A stretch of DNA of 12,805 nt, taken from positions 1 to 12,805 of the forward strand of contig CAYSCH010000280.1 of NCBI GenBank assembly GCA_964429355.1. Reading direction: 5' to 3'. This document shows positions 1-7,622 of the stretch, one piece after another. The DNA comes from JAAYAY01 sp964429355 (GTDB lineage Bacteria > Planctomycetota > Planctomycetia > Pirellulales > Thermoguttaceae). The translations under genes were made by a program, and so were the position numbers. The notes beneath the pieces were generated by a model. It had not been told where the DNA came from. It saw nothing but the letters and a program-made list of their open reading frames with translations, and ran no database searches. Every line of letters starts with the position of its first letter. Positions within the stretch are counted from its first letter, which is position 1.

Positions 1-1019
1 CTCAACTTCCAGCGTTTTGAGGATGTCTCATTGATGGCCGCGTGAGGTATAACAAAGCGGACCGATCCGTCGGCCAGCGAGACGTTCACGCCGCCTGGAT
101 GGAAGCTCGACGGAGGATAGATGCCCCAGTCCCACTCGCCGCGGTCATTCGTGCAGGTCGCCTGGTTGGGGCCGAGCACGGTGTTGAAACCGGTGGCCGA
201 AAGCCATGCGCCAGCCCAGCTTCGGCCGATGATATCGCCGTGGGAGGCCGTTAAAGGGGGAACCAACTGGCCGTTGGGACCTGCCGCCCCCAAGCACACG
301 CTGGGATTGGTGTTCAAGCCCGATCTCTGGCAGATACCGCCTTTGACCAGATTCGGCTGGTCCTGGTAGACAACGCGCTCGCTCAGAGCGATGGTGTTGC
401 TCGTACCGTCCGTGATGGCGCCCAGCGTGCACCTGCCACCCGCCGAACCACTTACGAATGGCCCGCGAGGATTCCTGAGGTCATGGGCGCTCGCGATCGA
501 GTCACCGCGACTGAACACGATATTGCCGCGGGCACCATAGGATGCGTCGATGCTGGCGACGTTGCCGTCCGACGGGCACATGGTGGCGGCAAGTCGCGTG
601 CTCCACAAATAGTTGTTTGCCATGGGGTATGGGCCCCAGGGATTGTATACGCCCCCTGTGGCCGGATTCGTCCAACGCGAGGTGATCTGGTCGTACAAGG
701 CATTCTGCTCAAAGAACGGCAGCAACATGGGAATCGGCCCCAAGTTATTGTTGTTGTCGCCGGGAGGAACTTCGGTAACACCCCAGCCCCCCATCCCGTT
801 CGTGCCGCACATACCGGGCACCAGGCACTTGTAAGTGTCGTGATAGTTGTGTACGGCCAGGGTCATCTGCTTCAACTGGTTCGTACACTGGCTCCGGCGG
901 GCCGCCTCGCGAGCGGCCTGAACGGCAGGCAACAACAGGGCAATCAGGATGCCAATGATGGCGATCACAACCAGCAACTCAACCAGGGTAAATCCCCTGT
1001 TTCTGAAGAACCGCAACAT
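1..1019 (-). CDS. DUF1559 prepilin-like (type IV pseudopilin N-terminus) protein, 3' end cut by the window
   Basis: The visible reading frame is open for 339 codons from ATG at 1019 and leaves the window at base 1. Residues 9-22 carry a type III prepilin signal: the cleavage site falls after Gly9, mature Phe1 and Glu5 are present (RG-FTLVE), and a hydrophobic helix runs to about residue 33. The PAVQAAREAARR block that follows typifies the DUF1559 (SBP_bac_10) family, which is greatly expanded in Planctomycetota. Other family marks are CPSDG at 148-152, ALSERV at 211-216 and the C-terminal HPGGVNVSLADGSVRF block from residue 307. Comparison with the family suggests only a short tail is missing. 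Such proteins are probably processed by a prepilin peptidase and held at or beyond the inner membrane; their role is not established. GGAGG at 1027-1031, 7 nt upstream, fixes the start. It has its own promoter, so it is probably not in the CRTAC1 transcript. Confidence 0.93.
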   Translation of the reverse strand, partial: MLRFFRNRGFTLVELLVVIAIIGILIALLLPAVQAAREAARRSQCTNQLKQMTLAVHNYHDTYKCLVPGMCGTNGMGGWGVTEVPPGDNNNNLGPIPMLLPFFEQNALYDQITSRWTNPATGGVYNPWGPYPMANNYLWSTRLAATMCPSDGNVASIDASYGARGNIVFSRGDSIASAHDLRNPRGPFVSGSAGGRCTLGAITDGTSNTIALSERVVYQDQPNLVKGGICQRSGLNTNPSVCLGAAGPNGQLVPPLTASHGDIIGRSWAGAWLSATGFNTVLGPNQATCTNDRGEWDWGIYPPSSFHPGGVNVSLADGSVRFVIPHAAINETSSKRWKL

Positions 1020-1026
1020 AGCATTG

Positions 1027-1031
1027 CCTCC
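1027..1031 (-). promoter_or_regulatory. Ribosome binding site of the DUF1559 gene
   Basis: On the minus strand this reads GGAGG, 7 nt before ATG at 1019. It is one of the few strong Shine-Dalgarno sites in the window and decides the start. A second ATG 4 nt upstream is out of frame. Confidence 0.75.
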
Positions 1032-1119
1032 ATAAGACGAGAATAGAACAGGAACGTGCTTTGTAGTGCCCAACCTATACCGCGCCCTTCTCTCGCGAGG
1101 CCCCCCCTTGATGACGATG

Positions 1120-1148
1120 AATATACACTCAGATCAAGCGAAGTTCAA
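1120..1148 (-). promoter_or_regulatory. Sigma70-type promoter for the DUF1559 gene
   Basis: On the minus strand TTGAAC (1143-1148) and TATATT (1120-1125) are separated by exactly 17 bp, close to the consensus for the housekeeping sigma factor. Transcription would start near 1113 and give a leader of about 95 nt. The leader contains the palindrome CTCGCGAG at 1092-1099 and the ribosome binding site at 1027-1031. The promoter lies in the 216-bp spacer after CRTAC1-1. The basis is sequence match only. Confidence 0.55.
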
Positions 1149-1235
1149 CAGCTCCATATCAGATCGGGGGGACCTATCGGAATCCCTCAAGACCCTACGC
1201 CATTTTGGGGGCGGATCGCGGGATGAGACACATTC

Positions 1236-3008
1236 TCAAGAACCACTAGCGTTGGTTTGTTCCACGATGGTGACCAGTCGGTCCACTGGGAGATCCTCGA
1301 GCACGTCAACTCCACCGCCAACCCAGCGGACTTCGATTCGGTCGACACGATCGTGTTGGCCGAGGCCGAAGTGCAGACGCATGCCGAAATGGCTCTGATA
1401 GCTGCGTCCGCTGTGGACTTCGTCGATCCAGGTCGATTTTCCCGAAACAACTCGCACGCGAGCCCCCACCCCACTGGCGTTGGTCCGGACCCCGCGTAAG
1501 AGGATTTGGAGCCAATGATTTCCAGTCTCCGAGTCGTTTCGCAAGATGGTGGGTCGCTCGCGAGAGTTCAGGATCACGGCGTCGATATCGCCGTCGTTGT
1601 CAAGGTCGTCAAAGGCGGCGCCGCGGCTGCTGAATTTGGGGAGCATTCCGTCGCCGCTGGTATTGGAGACATTGACAAACGCGCCCTGGCCGTCATTCCG
1701 CAACAGGATATTCTGTGCGCGGTAGGAAGTCCGGTCATCAAACAGATCGACATTGTCGAGTAAGTGGCCACAGGCGATGAACAGGTCGCGATGGCCGTCG
1801 TTGTCGAAGTCGACGAAGGCATTTCCCCAGGTGACAAGATGCTGCGTGCCGGAACCTGCCCCCACTCGCAGCGTGACATCTTCGAAGAGACCGCCCCCCA
1901 GGTTTTCATAGAGCAAAGCTAATTGCGTCTGGTAGGAGGTCTGGTGGAAGTCGAGCCATCCGTCGTTGTTGTAGTCGCCGCAGTCCACTCCCATGCTTCC
2001 GTGAGCGTTTCCCTGGAGATCGTAGGCGATTCCTGCGGCAAGTCCGACTTCCTGGAACTTTCCGGTGCCGTCGTTCCTGAAGAGATAATTCGCTGTGCCA
2101 TCGTTGTCGACGAAGATGTCCGTATCGCCGTCATTGTCGTAATCGGCACACACCGTTCCCATTCCCCACGCCACATGCTTGGCGATCCCCGATTCGACAC
2201 TGACATCCGTGAACGTCCCATCGCCGTTGTTTCGATACAGGTAACTGGGGGCCGGGGGAAAGAACTCGGGGCTCGGATAGACGCGAAAGCCGCGATGGGT
2301 CGGTTCGACGTGAGTGTCGTAGCTGAACTGGAGGTAGCTGGCCACGAAGAGATCGACGAACCCGTCGCCGTCGAAGTCCAGGAAGCATGCCCCGGCCCCC
2401 ACGTGGTCGTTCTTTCCCGTTCTCGTTTCCTCAGTCACATCCGAAAAAGTGCCGTCGCCGTTGTTGCGGTAGAAGACGTGGGGGCCGTAATTGGTCACAT
2501 ACAGGTCGAGATCGCCGTCGTTGTCGTAATCCGCCGCGGCCACGCCCAGACCGTAGCCCGTGTCGCCCACCCCCGCTTCCCGAGTTACATCGGTAAACCT
2601 GAAATTACCGTCGTTGCGATACAGGGCGTTCGTGGGCGGCGATTCGACGACGGTTCCTTTGAGTGGCGAGCCGTTGACAAAGTAGATGTCGGTGTCACCA
2701 TCGCCATCGAAGTCGAAGAGCGCCAATCCGGCGCTCACCGTTTCCATGATGTAATGCCGCCCGGAACTGCCATCGGTGTGCTGAAATGTGATCCCTGTTT
2801 GGCCGGTCACCTCGCGAAGCTGAATCGGGCTCTGGCCCCACGTGACGGCCAAAGAGCATTGCCAGATCAGGAACAGGGCAATCAGGCCGTTCAGCGAGAC
2901 TGGCAGGGCCTCGCAGTCGCTGCGAATGTGCCGGAGGACTCTTGCCCGTGCGCCGCGGCAGTCGATCCAACGTGGAGCCGGCTCATCTTGCCTTCTGGAT
3001 AAGATCAT
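1236..3008 (-). CDS. CRTAC1-1: exported seven-bladed FG-GAP/VCBS propeller with ASPIC/UnbV domain
   Basis: The protein has 590 residues from ATG at 3008. A hydrophobic stretch at about 39-58 looks like an export signal, though the segment before it is unusually long. Seven DxDxDG-type calcium-loop motifs lie near residues 99, 160, 211, 289, 345, 400 and 468, one per propeller blade. They are followed by an ASPIC/UnbV domain at about 510-585 (GVGARVRV, IDEVHSG, HFGLG, RVDRIEVRW). The family resembles animal cartilage acidic protein 1 and integrin alpha propellers and is abundant in Planctomycetota; partners and function are unknown. The open frame continues upstream to 3245 inside the TPR-1 gene, but a start at 3008 gives nearly the same length as the paralogue CRTAC1-2 (584 residues). 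No ATG, GTG or TTG lies in frame between 3008 and the hydrophobic core. It overlaps TPR-1 by 26 nt and is the last gene of the four-gene run. Confidence 0.9.
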   Translation of the reverse strand: MILSRRQDEPAPRWIDCRGARARVLRHIRSDCEALPVSLNGLIALFLIWQCSLAVTWGQSPIQLREVTGQTGITFQHTDGSSGRHYIMETVSAGLALFDFDGDGDTDIYFVNGSPLKGTVVESPPTNALYRNDGNFRFTDVTREAGVGDTGYGLGVAAADYDNDGDLDLYVTNYGPHVFYRNNGDGTFSDVTEETRTGKNDHVGAGACFLDFDGDGFVDLFVASYLQFSYDTHVEPTHRGFRVYPSPEFFPPAPSYLYRNNGDGTFTDVSVESGIAKHVAWGMGTVCADYDNDGDTDIFVDNDGTANYLFRNDGTGKFQEVGLAAGIAYDLQGNAHGSMGVDCGDYNNDGWLDFHQTSYQTQLALLYENLGGGLFEDVTLRVGAGSGTQHLVTWGNAFVDFDNDGHRDLFIACGHLLDNVDLFDDRTSYRAQNILLRNDGQGAFVNVSNTSGDGMLPKFSSRGAAFDDLDNDGDIDAVILNSRERPTILRNDSETGNHWLQILLRGVRTNASGVGARVRVVSGKSTWIDEVHSGRSYQSHFGMRLHFGLGQHDRVDRIEVRWVGGGVDVLEDLPVDRLVTIVEQTNASGS

Positions 3009-4242
3009 AGGTCTTGCGATAGTTGGTGTTTTCAGGGGCCAGTTCGATCGCCTTTTCGATCGCCTCAATTGCCGCATCCCACCGCGCGAGTTGGCTGTTG
3101 AGCAGCGCGAGATCGAGCCAATGATCGGCATTTTCCGGCTCGATGCGGCAGAGTTCCTCACACACCCGGACCGCCTCTTCGGTCCGTTTGCTGCCATCGT
3201 AGAGCTGAAGCAGCTTCTCCCGGCATTCGACGCCTTGCGGGTCAAGCACGGCTGCCCGCCGCCACATTTCTTCGGCCTTGTCCGGCAGCGTTTGCTCTGC
3301 GTAGACTATCCCGCTCGCGGTATACACGGAGGTCAACATCTTACGGGCTTCAACGAGGTCGTCAAACGCCCGGATCCGCTGCCCGTGGTCGCGGAGCACG
3401 TTCGTGGCCAAGGTCTTGAACTTCTCCATGCAATGCTCGTATTCCTCTGTTTCACCTAGTCGCGAGTGAGCCGTGGCCAGACCGTAGTAGGCCTGTTTTT
3501 GACTGGGATCGGCCCCGATCGCGACCTCGAATACCTGCTTCGCCCGGTCGTACTCCTTCAACTGGAGATAGGCCTGTCCGAGACAGACGAGCACCGCAAC
3601 GGATGCCTTCTGGGCTCGTACATTTCTCTCCAAAACGGCCACAGCCTCTTTGATCTTGCCCTGTTTCATAAGCGAATCGCCGAGAAGGTACGGGATCCGC
3701 AGGTCCTCCGGACTGCGTGCCAATACCCGGACGAAACAGTCGGCGGCCGCCTCGTAATCACTCTGTTCCCATGCAAGGTATCCCAGGCCGTAATGGGCGT
3801 CGGCGGACCCTGGATCGAGCTTGAGGCACTGCCGCCAGCTCTCCTTCGCCTCGTCGATATTCCCCAGGGAGTAGTGAAGACGGGCCCTCTGGTTGAATGA
3901 TGCGGGCGTGTTGGGACAATCGGCGATAAGTGCTCCAATCACACGCATGGTTTCCTGTTCCATGTCGTGGATCGTTGCCTGCTGCGAAAAGGCCGGCTCG
4001 GAAAACGACTTGGCCCACGCCTCCGTGATCGGTGGCTCGGTCTGGCCCGCGTGCCCCTGCCGCTTCGATCCGGCGTCAACCTGGCGGTAATGCCGTGCGA
4101 CCATCGCACCGGCGATTGCCAGACAAATCGCAGCCGCGGCCACCAATCCCCGCCAAAAACGGCGCCGTCGGAGTGATTCGTCGCGCGTCGATCCGGCCTG
4201 TGCCGCTGTTCGTGATCGTTCGTTCTGCTGTCCGGCCATCAT
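2983..4242 (-). CDS. TPR-1: membrane-anchored tetratricopeptide repeat protein
   Basis: The protein has 419 residues. ATG at 4242 overlaps the stop of CRTAC1-2 as ATGA, a classic coupling signal. A longer open frame reaches 4383, but that part lies inside CRTAC1-2 and does not look like protein. An Arg cluster (RRRR at 25-28) precedes one hydrophobic helix at about 30-49, so the N-terminus should be cytoplasmic and the rest periplasmic. TPR helices run from about 110 to 260 (for example LGQAYLQLKEYDRAKQVFEVA), followed by a charged helical stretch at about 262-325 and more TPR units to 405 (EAIEKAIELAPEN). It is paralogous to TPR-2, and the segment between GLAT and W(R/Q)RAA aligns without gaps. 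TPR domains bind proteins; the adjacent CRTAC1 products, exported to the same compartment, are the obvious candidate partners. That link is inference. Confidence 0.9.
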   Translation of the reverse strand: MMAGQQNERSRTAAQAGSTRDESLRRRRFWRGLVAAAAICLAIAGAMVARHYRQVDAGSKRQGHAGQTEPPITEAWAKSFSEPAFSQQATIHDMEQETMRVIGALIADCPNTPASFNQRARLHYSLGNIDEAKESWRQCLKLDPGSADAHYGLGYLAWEQSDYEAAADCFVRVLARSPEDLRIPYLLGDSLMKQGKIKEAVAVLERNVRAQKASVAVLVCLGQAYLQLKEYDRAKQVFEVAIGADPSQKQAYYGLATAHSRLGETEEYEHCMEKFKTLATNVLRDHGQRIRAFDDLVEARKMLTSVYTASGIVYAEQTLPDKAEEMWRRAAVLDPQGVECREKLLQLYDGSKRTEEAVRVCEELCRIEPENADHWLDLALLNSQLARWDAAIEAIEKAIELAPENTNYRKTYDLIQKAR

Positions 4243-5993
4243 CTGCTTCCATCCGCCCTGGGGCGCTCCGGGGCCAGGGCTGTTGGCGGGGCTATCGCAT
4301 TTGCTGGGAAAGTTCCCTCTTGGATCGTGACAAGCTGGTCCGGCTCGATATCGGTCAGGACGTCTACCTGCCCACCGATCCAACGAACCTCAACTCGATC
4401 AACGCGCCGGCGGTGAGCCAGACCGAAGTAGAGTCGCAATCCGTGATGACTCTGATAGCCGCAACCGCTGTGGACCTCGTCGATCTGAACCAGGTCTCCC
4501 GCGACGACTTTCACCCGCGCACCCACTCCGTCGCGGTTGCTTCGAACGCCGCGCAGGCAAATCTGGATCCAGTGATTCTCGTTATTCGACTCGTTGGAGA
4601 GAATGGTCGGTCCCTGCCGCGAATTGAGAATCACGGCATCCACATCTCCGTCGTTGTCCAAATCGTCGAAGCCCGTGCCGCGGCTGCTCAAGCGAACCTG
4701 CATCCCGTCGCCACTCGAATCGGAAACATCGACGAATCTGCCGTTGCCCGAATTCAGCAGAAGGATGTTTTGGGTCAGGTAAGATGTCGTGTCGCTCCGT
4801 TGATCGATATTGTCGTCCAAGTGACCGCAGGCGACGAAAAGGTCGCGGTCTCCATCGTTGTCGAAGTCGACAAAGCCGTTTCCCCAAGTCACGTGGGGAT
4901 AGGTTGGGCTGCCAACCCCGGCCACACGAGTGGTGTCTTCGAAGAATCCGTTGCCCAGATTGTGGTACAGGGTTGCCGATTCGCTGTCGTAGGACGTAAC
5001 GAAGAGGTCCAGCCGGCCGTCGTTGTCGTAATCTCCGCAAGCGAGGCCCATGCTCCCCTGAGGTCGGCCAGCGACGTCATAGGCGGCCCCCGACAGCATG
5101 CCGACCTCCTGGAACCTGCCCGTTCCGTCGTTCTGCAAGACGAAGTTGCCCATCACATCGTTGCCAACGAAAACGTCGGTGTCGCCATCGTCGTCGTAAT
5201 CGAAGCAGACCATTCCCATGCCCTTTCCGGCGTGTGCTCCGATTCCCGAGGCATCGCTGACATCGCTGAACTTGCCGTCATTCTCGTTGCGGTAGAGCAC
5301 TGACGGCTGGGGATCGTAGTCGAGAGGGCTGGGATAGGCCGGTAAGCCCATCAGGGTATGGGACTTGTGTGAGTCGTAGGAGAACCGGATATAGTTGGCG
5401 ACATAAAGATCGAGATCGCCGTCCTTATCCATGTCGAAAAAACAAGTCCCGGCGCCCACCTCGTTGCCGCCGCGCACGCCTGCCTCTTCGGCGACATCGG
5501 TGAACGTTCCATCTCCATTGTTTCGGTATAGGACGTTCGGCCCGAAGTTGTTCAAGTACAGGTCGACGTCACCGTCATTGTCGTAATCAGCCGCCGTCAC
5601 GCCCAACCCGAAACCCTTGTCGCCGACTCCCGCCGCGTCGGTTACGTCCGTGAATCTCCAGTCTCCCTCGTTGCGATACAGGGCATTCCGGGGTGGCTCT
5701 GTCATCTGTGTTCCGGGCAGCGGAGCTCCATTGAGAAAATAGATGTCGATCCGTCCGTCGTTATTGTAATCAAACAGCGCCAGTCCGGCGCTGACGTACT
5801 CCACAATGTATCGGCGACCACTGCTGCCATCCGTATGTCGAAACGTGATTCCCGTCCGATTGGTCATGTCCCGAAGCTGAATGGGACATTGAGCCTGCAT
5901 CACGGCTGGATACGGCGACGACATGACTGCCGCCAGGAAGACCCAGTGCGGCAGTGAGCGAAGTCTCCTGGGAGTACCTGAAGAGCTCTTCAT
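4239..5993 (-). CDS. CRTAC1-2: exported seven-bladed FG-GAP/VCBS propeller with ASPIC/UnbV domain
   Basis: The protein has 584 residues, with ATG at 5993 after a 1-nt gap from the TPR-2 stop. The N-terminus has basic residues, a hydrophobic core at about 16-34 and a plausible signal peptidase I site near residue 34 (VMQAQ). Cys36 is not in a proper lipobox. Seven Asp-rich loops lie near residues 75, 137, 187, 265, 321, 376 and 444, with almost the same spacing as in CRTAC1-1. The ASPIC/UnbV domain spans about 488-560 (GVGARVKV, IDEVHSG, YFGLA, RVDRVEVRW), and a Pro/Ala-rich tail of about 24 residues follows. Cysteines 184, 263, 319 and 389 match 208, 287, 343 and 413 of CRTAC1-1. Function is unknown; family members are secreted or periplasmic and probably bind calcium. 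Its stop overlaps the TPR-1 start by 4 nt. Confidence 0.93.
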   Translation of the reverse strand: MKSSSGTPRRLRSLPHWVFLAAVMSSPYPAVMQAQCPIQLRDMTNRTGITFRHTDGSSGRRYIVEYVSAGLALFDYNNDGRIDIYFLNGAPLPGTQMTEPPRNALYRNEGDWRFTDVTDAAGVGDKGFGLGVTAADYDNDGDVDLYLNNFGPNVLYRNNGDGTFTDVAEEAGVRGGNEVGAGTCFFDMDKDGDLDLYVANYIRFSYDSHKSHTLMGLPAYPSPLDYDPQPSVLYRNENDGKFSDVSDASGIGAHAGKGMGMVCFDYDDDGDTDVFVGNDVMGNFVLQNDGTGRFQEVGMLSGAAYDVAGRPQGSMGLACGDYDNDGRLDLFVTSYDSESATLYHNLGNGFFEDTTRVAGVGSPTYPHVTWGNGFVDFDNDGDRDLFVACGHLDDNIDQRSDTTSYLTQNILLLNSGNGRFVDVSDSSGDGMQVRLSSRGTGFDDLDNDGDVDAVILNSRQGPTILSNESNNENHWIQICLRGVRSNRDGVGARVKVVAGDLVQIDEVHSGCGYQSHHGLRLYFGLAHRRRVDRVEVRWIGGQVDVLTDIEPDQLVTIQEGTFPANAIAPPTALAPERPRADGSR

Positions 5994-5994
5994 A

Positions 5995-7536
5995 TCATGG
6001 TTCCGTGTTCAACGAGTTGAGCCTCTGCTGGTACTGGACTTCACCCGGCGCCAAGTCGACCGCATGCCGGATGGCGGAAAGGGCTTCGGCTCGCTCGCCG
6101 TTCATCTCGCAGGCCTCGCTCAGGAGCGCGTAATTGGAGGCCGTGGCTTCCAGAACGACTGCCTCACGCGCCATCGCGACCGCTTCGGGCAGGTTTCGCC
6201 GGGTGTCGAGGAAGAGCCTTGCAGCAGCCAGGTATCCGTCCGGGTGCCGCAGGTCCGTCTCGCGGACTCGCTGAAACGCTTGCCGAGCCGCATCGAAATT
6301 GCCCAGTTCTGCGTGAATTCGGCCGATCTCCAGATCGTATTGGATGGCACCCTGCTCAATCTCGGCAAGTTGCTTCAGGATCCGGATAGCATCCTCTTTC
6401 CGGTTCGATTGCCGGTACACCCAGGCCATGGCCTGGCGGCAGTCGATCTGACGCGGGGCAAGGGCGGCCGCCCTTTGCCAGACCTTCTCCGCTTCTGTGC
6501 CGAAATGATGCGAATAGAGTACTCGCCCCACCTCGGTGTACTTCAAGGCAACTTCCCACCGAGTTGCTTCCAGATCGTCGTAGGTTCGCTTGTCCTTGGT
6601 GCGCATTTCTATTTCACGAGCCCTCACCTCCTGGAACTCGCTCATCCATTTAGCGGCTTCGTCGGTCGCACTGAGCCGAGCGGATATCGTGGCAAGGCCG
6701 TAATATGCCTCGGAGAAACTCGGGTCGTGACGGATCGCCGACTCGTATTGAGCTCGTGCCGATTCGTAGTCTTGCGTGTGAAGATACGCCTGGCCAAGGA
6801 GAACGTCCCGCCGGGCCAAGTTGGGGCCGGGGCTCGAAATACGATCCAACACGACGATTGCTTCGTCCATCTTGCCGGCATTAACCAGTGCCTCGCCAAG
6901 TGCGAGTTGGGTCTCCGACGAGTCGGGCCTCAACTCCAAAGCCTTCCGGTAGAACGCCGCGGCCGCCTCATAATCGCCTCTCTTGGCCGCAGCTGAGCCC
7001 ATGCCGGAATAAGCGTAGCCGTACCGGGGATCGAGTTCGAGGCACCTTTCCCACATTCTCACGGCCGCTTCGGAATTGCCTAGCCAGAATTGTACCCTCG
7101 CTGCGATCTCCCAAGTGTCGGGATGGCCCGGAACGCAGGCCTGCAGAGAGTCCGTGACACGGTTCAATTCGTCAAGAAGTTGCCTGGTCGATTCCGGAAG
7201 CGCTGTCCGAAGATCGGGGAATGAGAGTTTTGGGGGGTCAAGAATCTCGGCCTTGGAAGGCAGATTCGGCGAGGGAACCGCGGGTGCCTGAGACACCCCC
7301 TCCCGTGGCGATGACCCCTGCAAATGGGGGCCATCATCAGATTGCGTAAGCTTCCAGAGGTAGATCAAACCCCCAGCAAAGGCAACCACAGTAACGAAGA
7401 CCAGGGATTTCACGCCAAAACACGATCCTGGCGACGGCGTGTCAGGCAGGCCGTTCTTAATATTCCGGCGACACTTCCGACGATTCTGCATCGAACAGCA
7501 CCCGCAGAACTGAACGAGGCCAAATAAACGCCGCAC
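5995..7536 (-). CDS. TPR-2: membrane-anchored tetratricopeptide repeat protein
   Basis: The protein has 513 residues from GTG at 7536, which has a GGGGAG just upstream; ATG at 7491 (residue 16) is an alternative and would also keep the membrane helix. Basic residues (NRRKCRRNIK) precede one hydrophobic helix at about 43-61, so the TPR domain should be periplasmic. A Pro/Ser-rich linker follows to about residue 105. TPR units start at about 137 and continue to the C-terminus (for example GDYEAAAAFYRKALELRPDS). The protein resembles TPR-1 over most of its length (AYYGLAT and YDDLEATR blocks) but carries roughly one to two extra TPR units near its C-terminus. It is the first gene of the four-gene run and ends 1 nt before CRTAC1-2. 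A likely role is a scaffold for the exported propeller proteins, by inference from gene order and topology. Confidence 0.9.
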   Translation of the reverse strand: MRRLFGLVQFCGCCSMQNRRKCRRNIKNGLPDTPSPGSCFGVKSLVFVTVVAFAGGLIYLWKLTQSDDGPHLQGSSPREGVSQAPAVPSPNLPSKAEILDPPKLSFPDLRTALPESTRQLLDELNRVTDSLQACVPGHPDTWEIAARVQFWLGNSEAAVRMWERCLELDPRYGYAYSGMGSAAAKRGDYEAAAAFYRKALELRPDSSETQLALGEALVNAGKMDEAIVVLDRISSPGPNLARRDVLLGQAYLHTQDYESARAQYESAIRHDPSFSEAYYGLATISARLSATDEAAKWMSEFQEVRAREIEMRTKDKRTYDDLEATRWEVALKYTEVGRVLYSHHFGTEAEKVWQRAAALAPRQIDCRQAMAWVYRQSNRKEDAIRILKQLAEIEQGAIQYDLEIGRIHAELGNFDAARQAFQRVRETDLRHPDGYLAAARLFLDTRRNLPEAVAMAREAVVLEATASNYALLSEACEMNGERAEALSAIRHAVDLAPGEVQYQQRLNSLNTEP

Positions 7537-7616
7537 GCTCCCCTACCTTGTGCATCCCTCGGGGGGAGTTCGTTTGTGGGCCCGCACGAACCCCATGTTC
7601 GCAGTGCCATTCGCTA

Positions 7617-7622
7617 ATTGTA
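7617..7622 (-). promoter_or_regulatory. Possible -10 element for the TPR/CRTAC1 operon
   Basis: On the minus strand this reads TACAAT, five of six matches to the consensus, about 80 bp before the TPR-2 start. At 17-bp spacing the -35 position (TTCTGC) is poor. The call is tentative: this is the best core-promoter match seen in the 271-bp spacer 7537-7807, which otherwise shows no convincing gene or RNA. Confidence 0.3.

Larger units (their letters stand above)
1236..7536 (-). repeat. Tandem duplication of a two-gene TPR-CRTAC1 module
   Basis: Copy 2 (7536-4239) is TPR-2 plus CRTAC1-2; copy 1 (4242-1236) is TPR-1 plus CRTAC1-1. Both gene types are related between the copies along most of their length and keep the same order and strand. 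The copies differ by many substitutions, so the duplication is old. The Asp-loop coding segments are also short DNA repeats: variants of CCGTCGTTGTCGTAATC recur on the plus strand, for example near 2515, 2131, 5019 and 5573. Confidence 0.85.

Noticed and set aside
483..1046. 187-codon plus-strand open frame near the left edge
   Set aside because: It is antisense to the DUF1559 gene, whose translation is uninterrupted for 339 codons with family motifs at both ends.
1241..1257. Inverted repeat AACCA/TGGTT at the 3' end of CRTAC1-1, considered as a terminator
   Set aside because: The stem is only 5 bp and AT-rich, overlaps the coding end and is not followed by a T-run.
1923..3002. 359-codon plus-strand open frame opposite CRTAC1-1
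   Set aside because: It is the antisense of the Asp-loop repeats, giving Val/Ile-rich runs such as VVVVIG, and has no family features.
3009..3245. Upstream extension of the CRTAC1-1 frame
   Set aside because: It lies inside TPR-1, reads as Ser/Arg-rich out-of-frame sequence and would make the protein 79 residues longer than needed to match its paralogue.
4032..5303. 423-codon plus-strand open frame opposite TPR-1 and CRTAC1-2
   Set aside because: It shows the same antisense Val-rich pattern and spans two real genes on the other strand.
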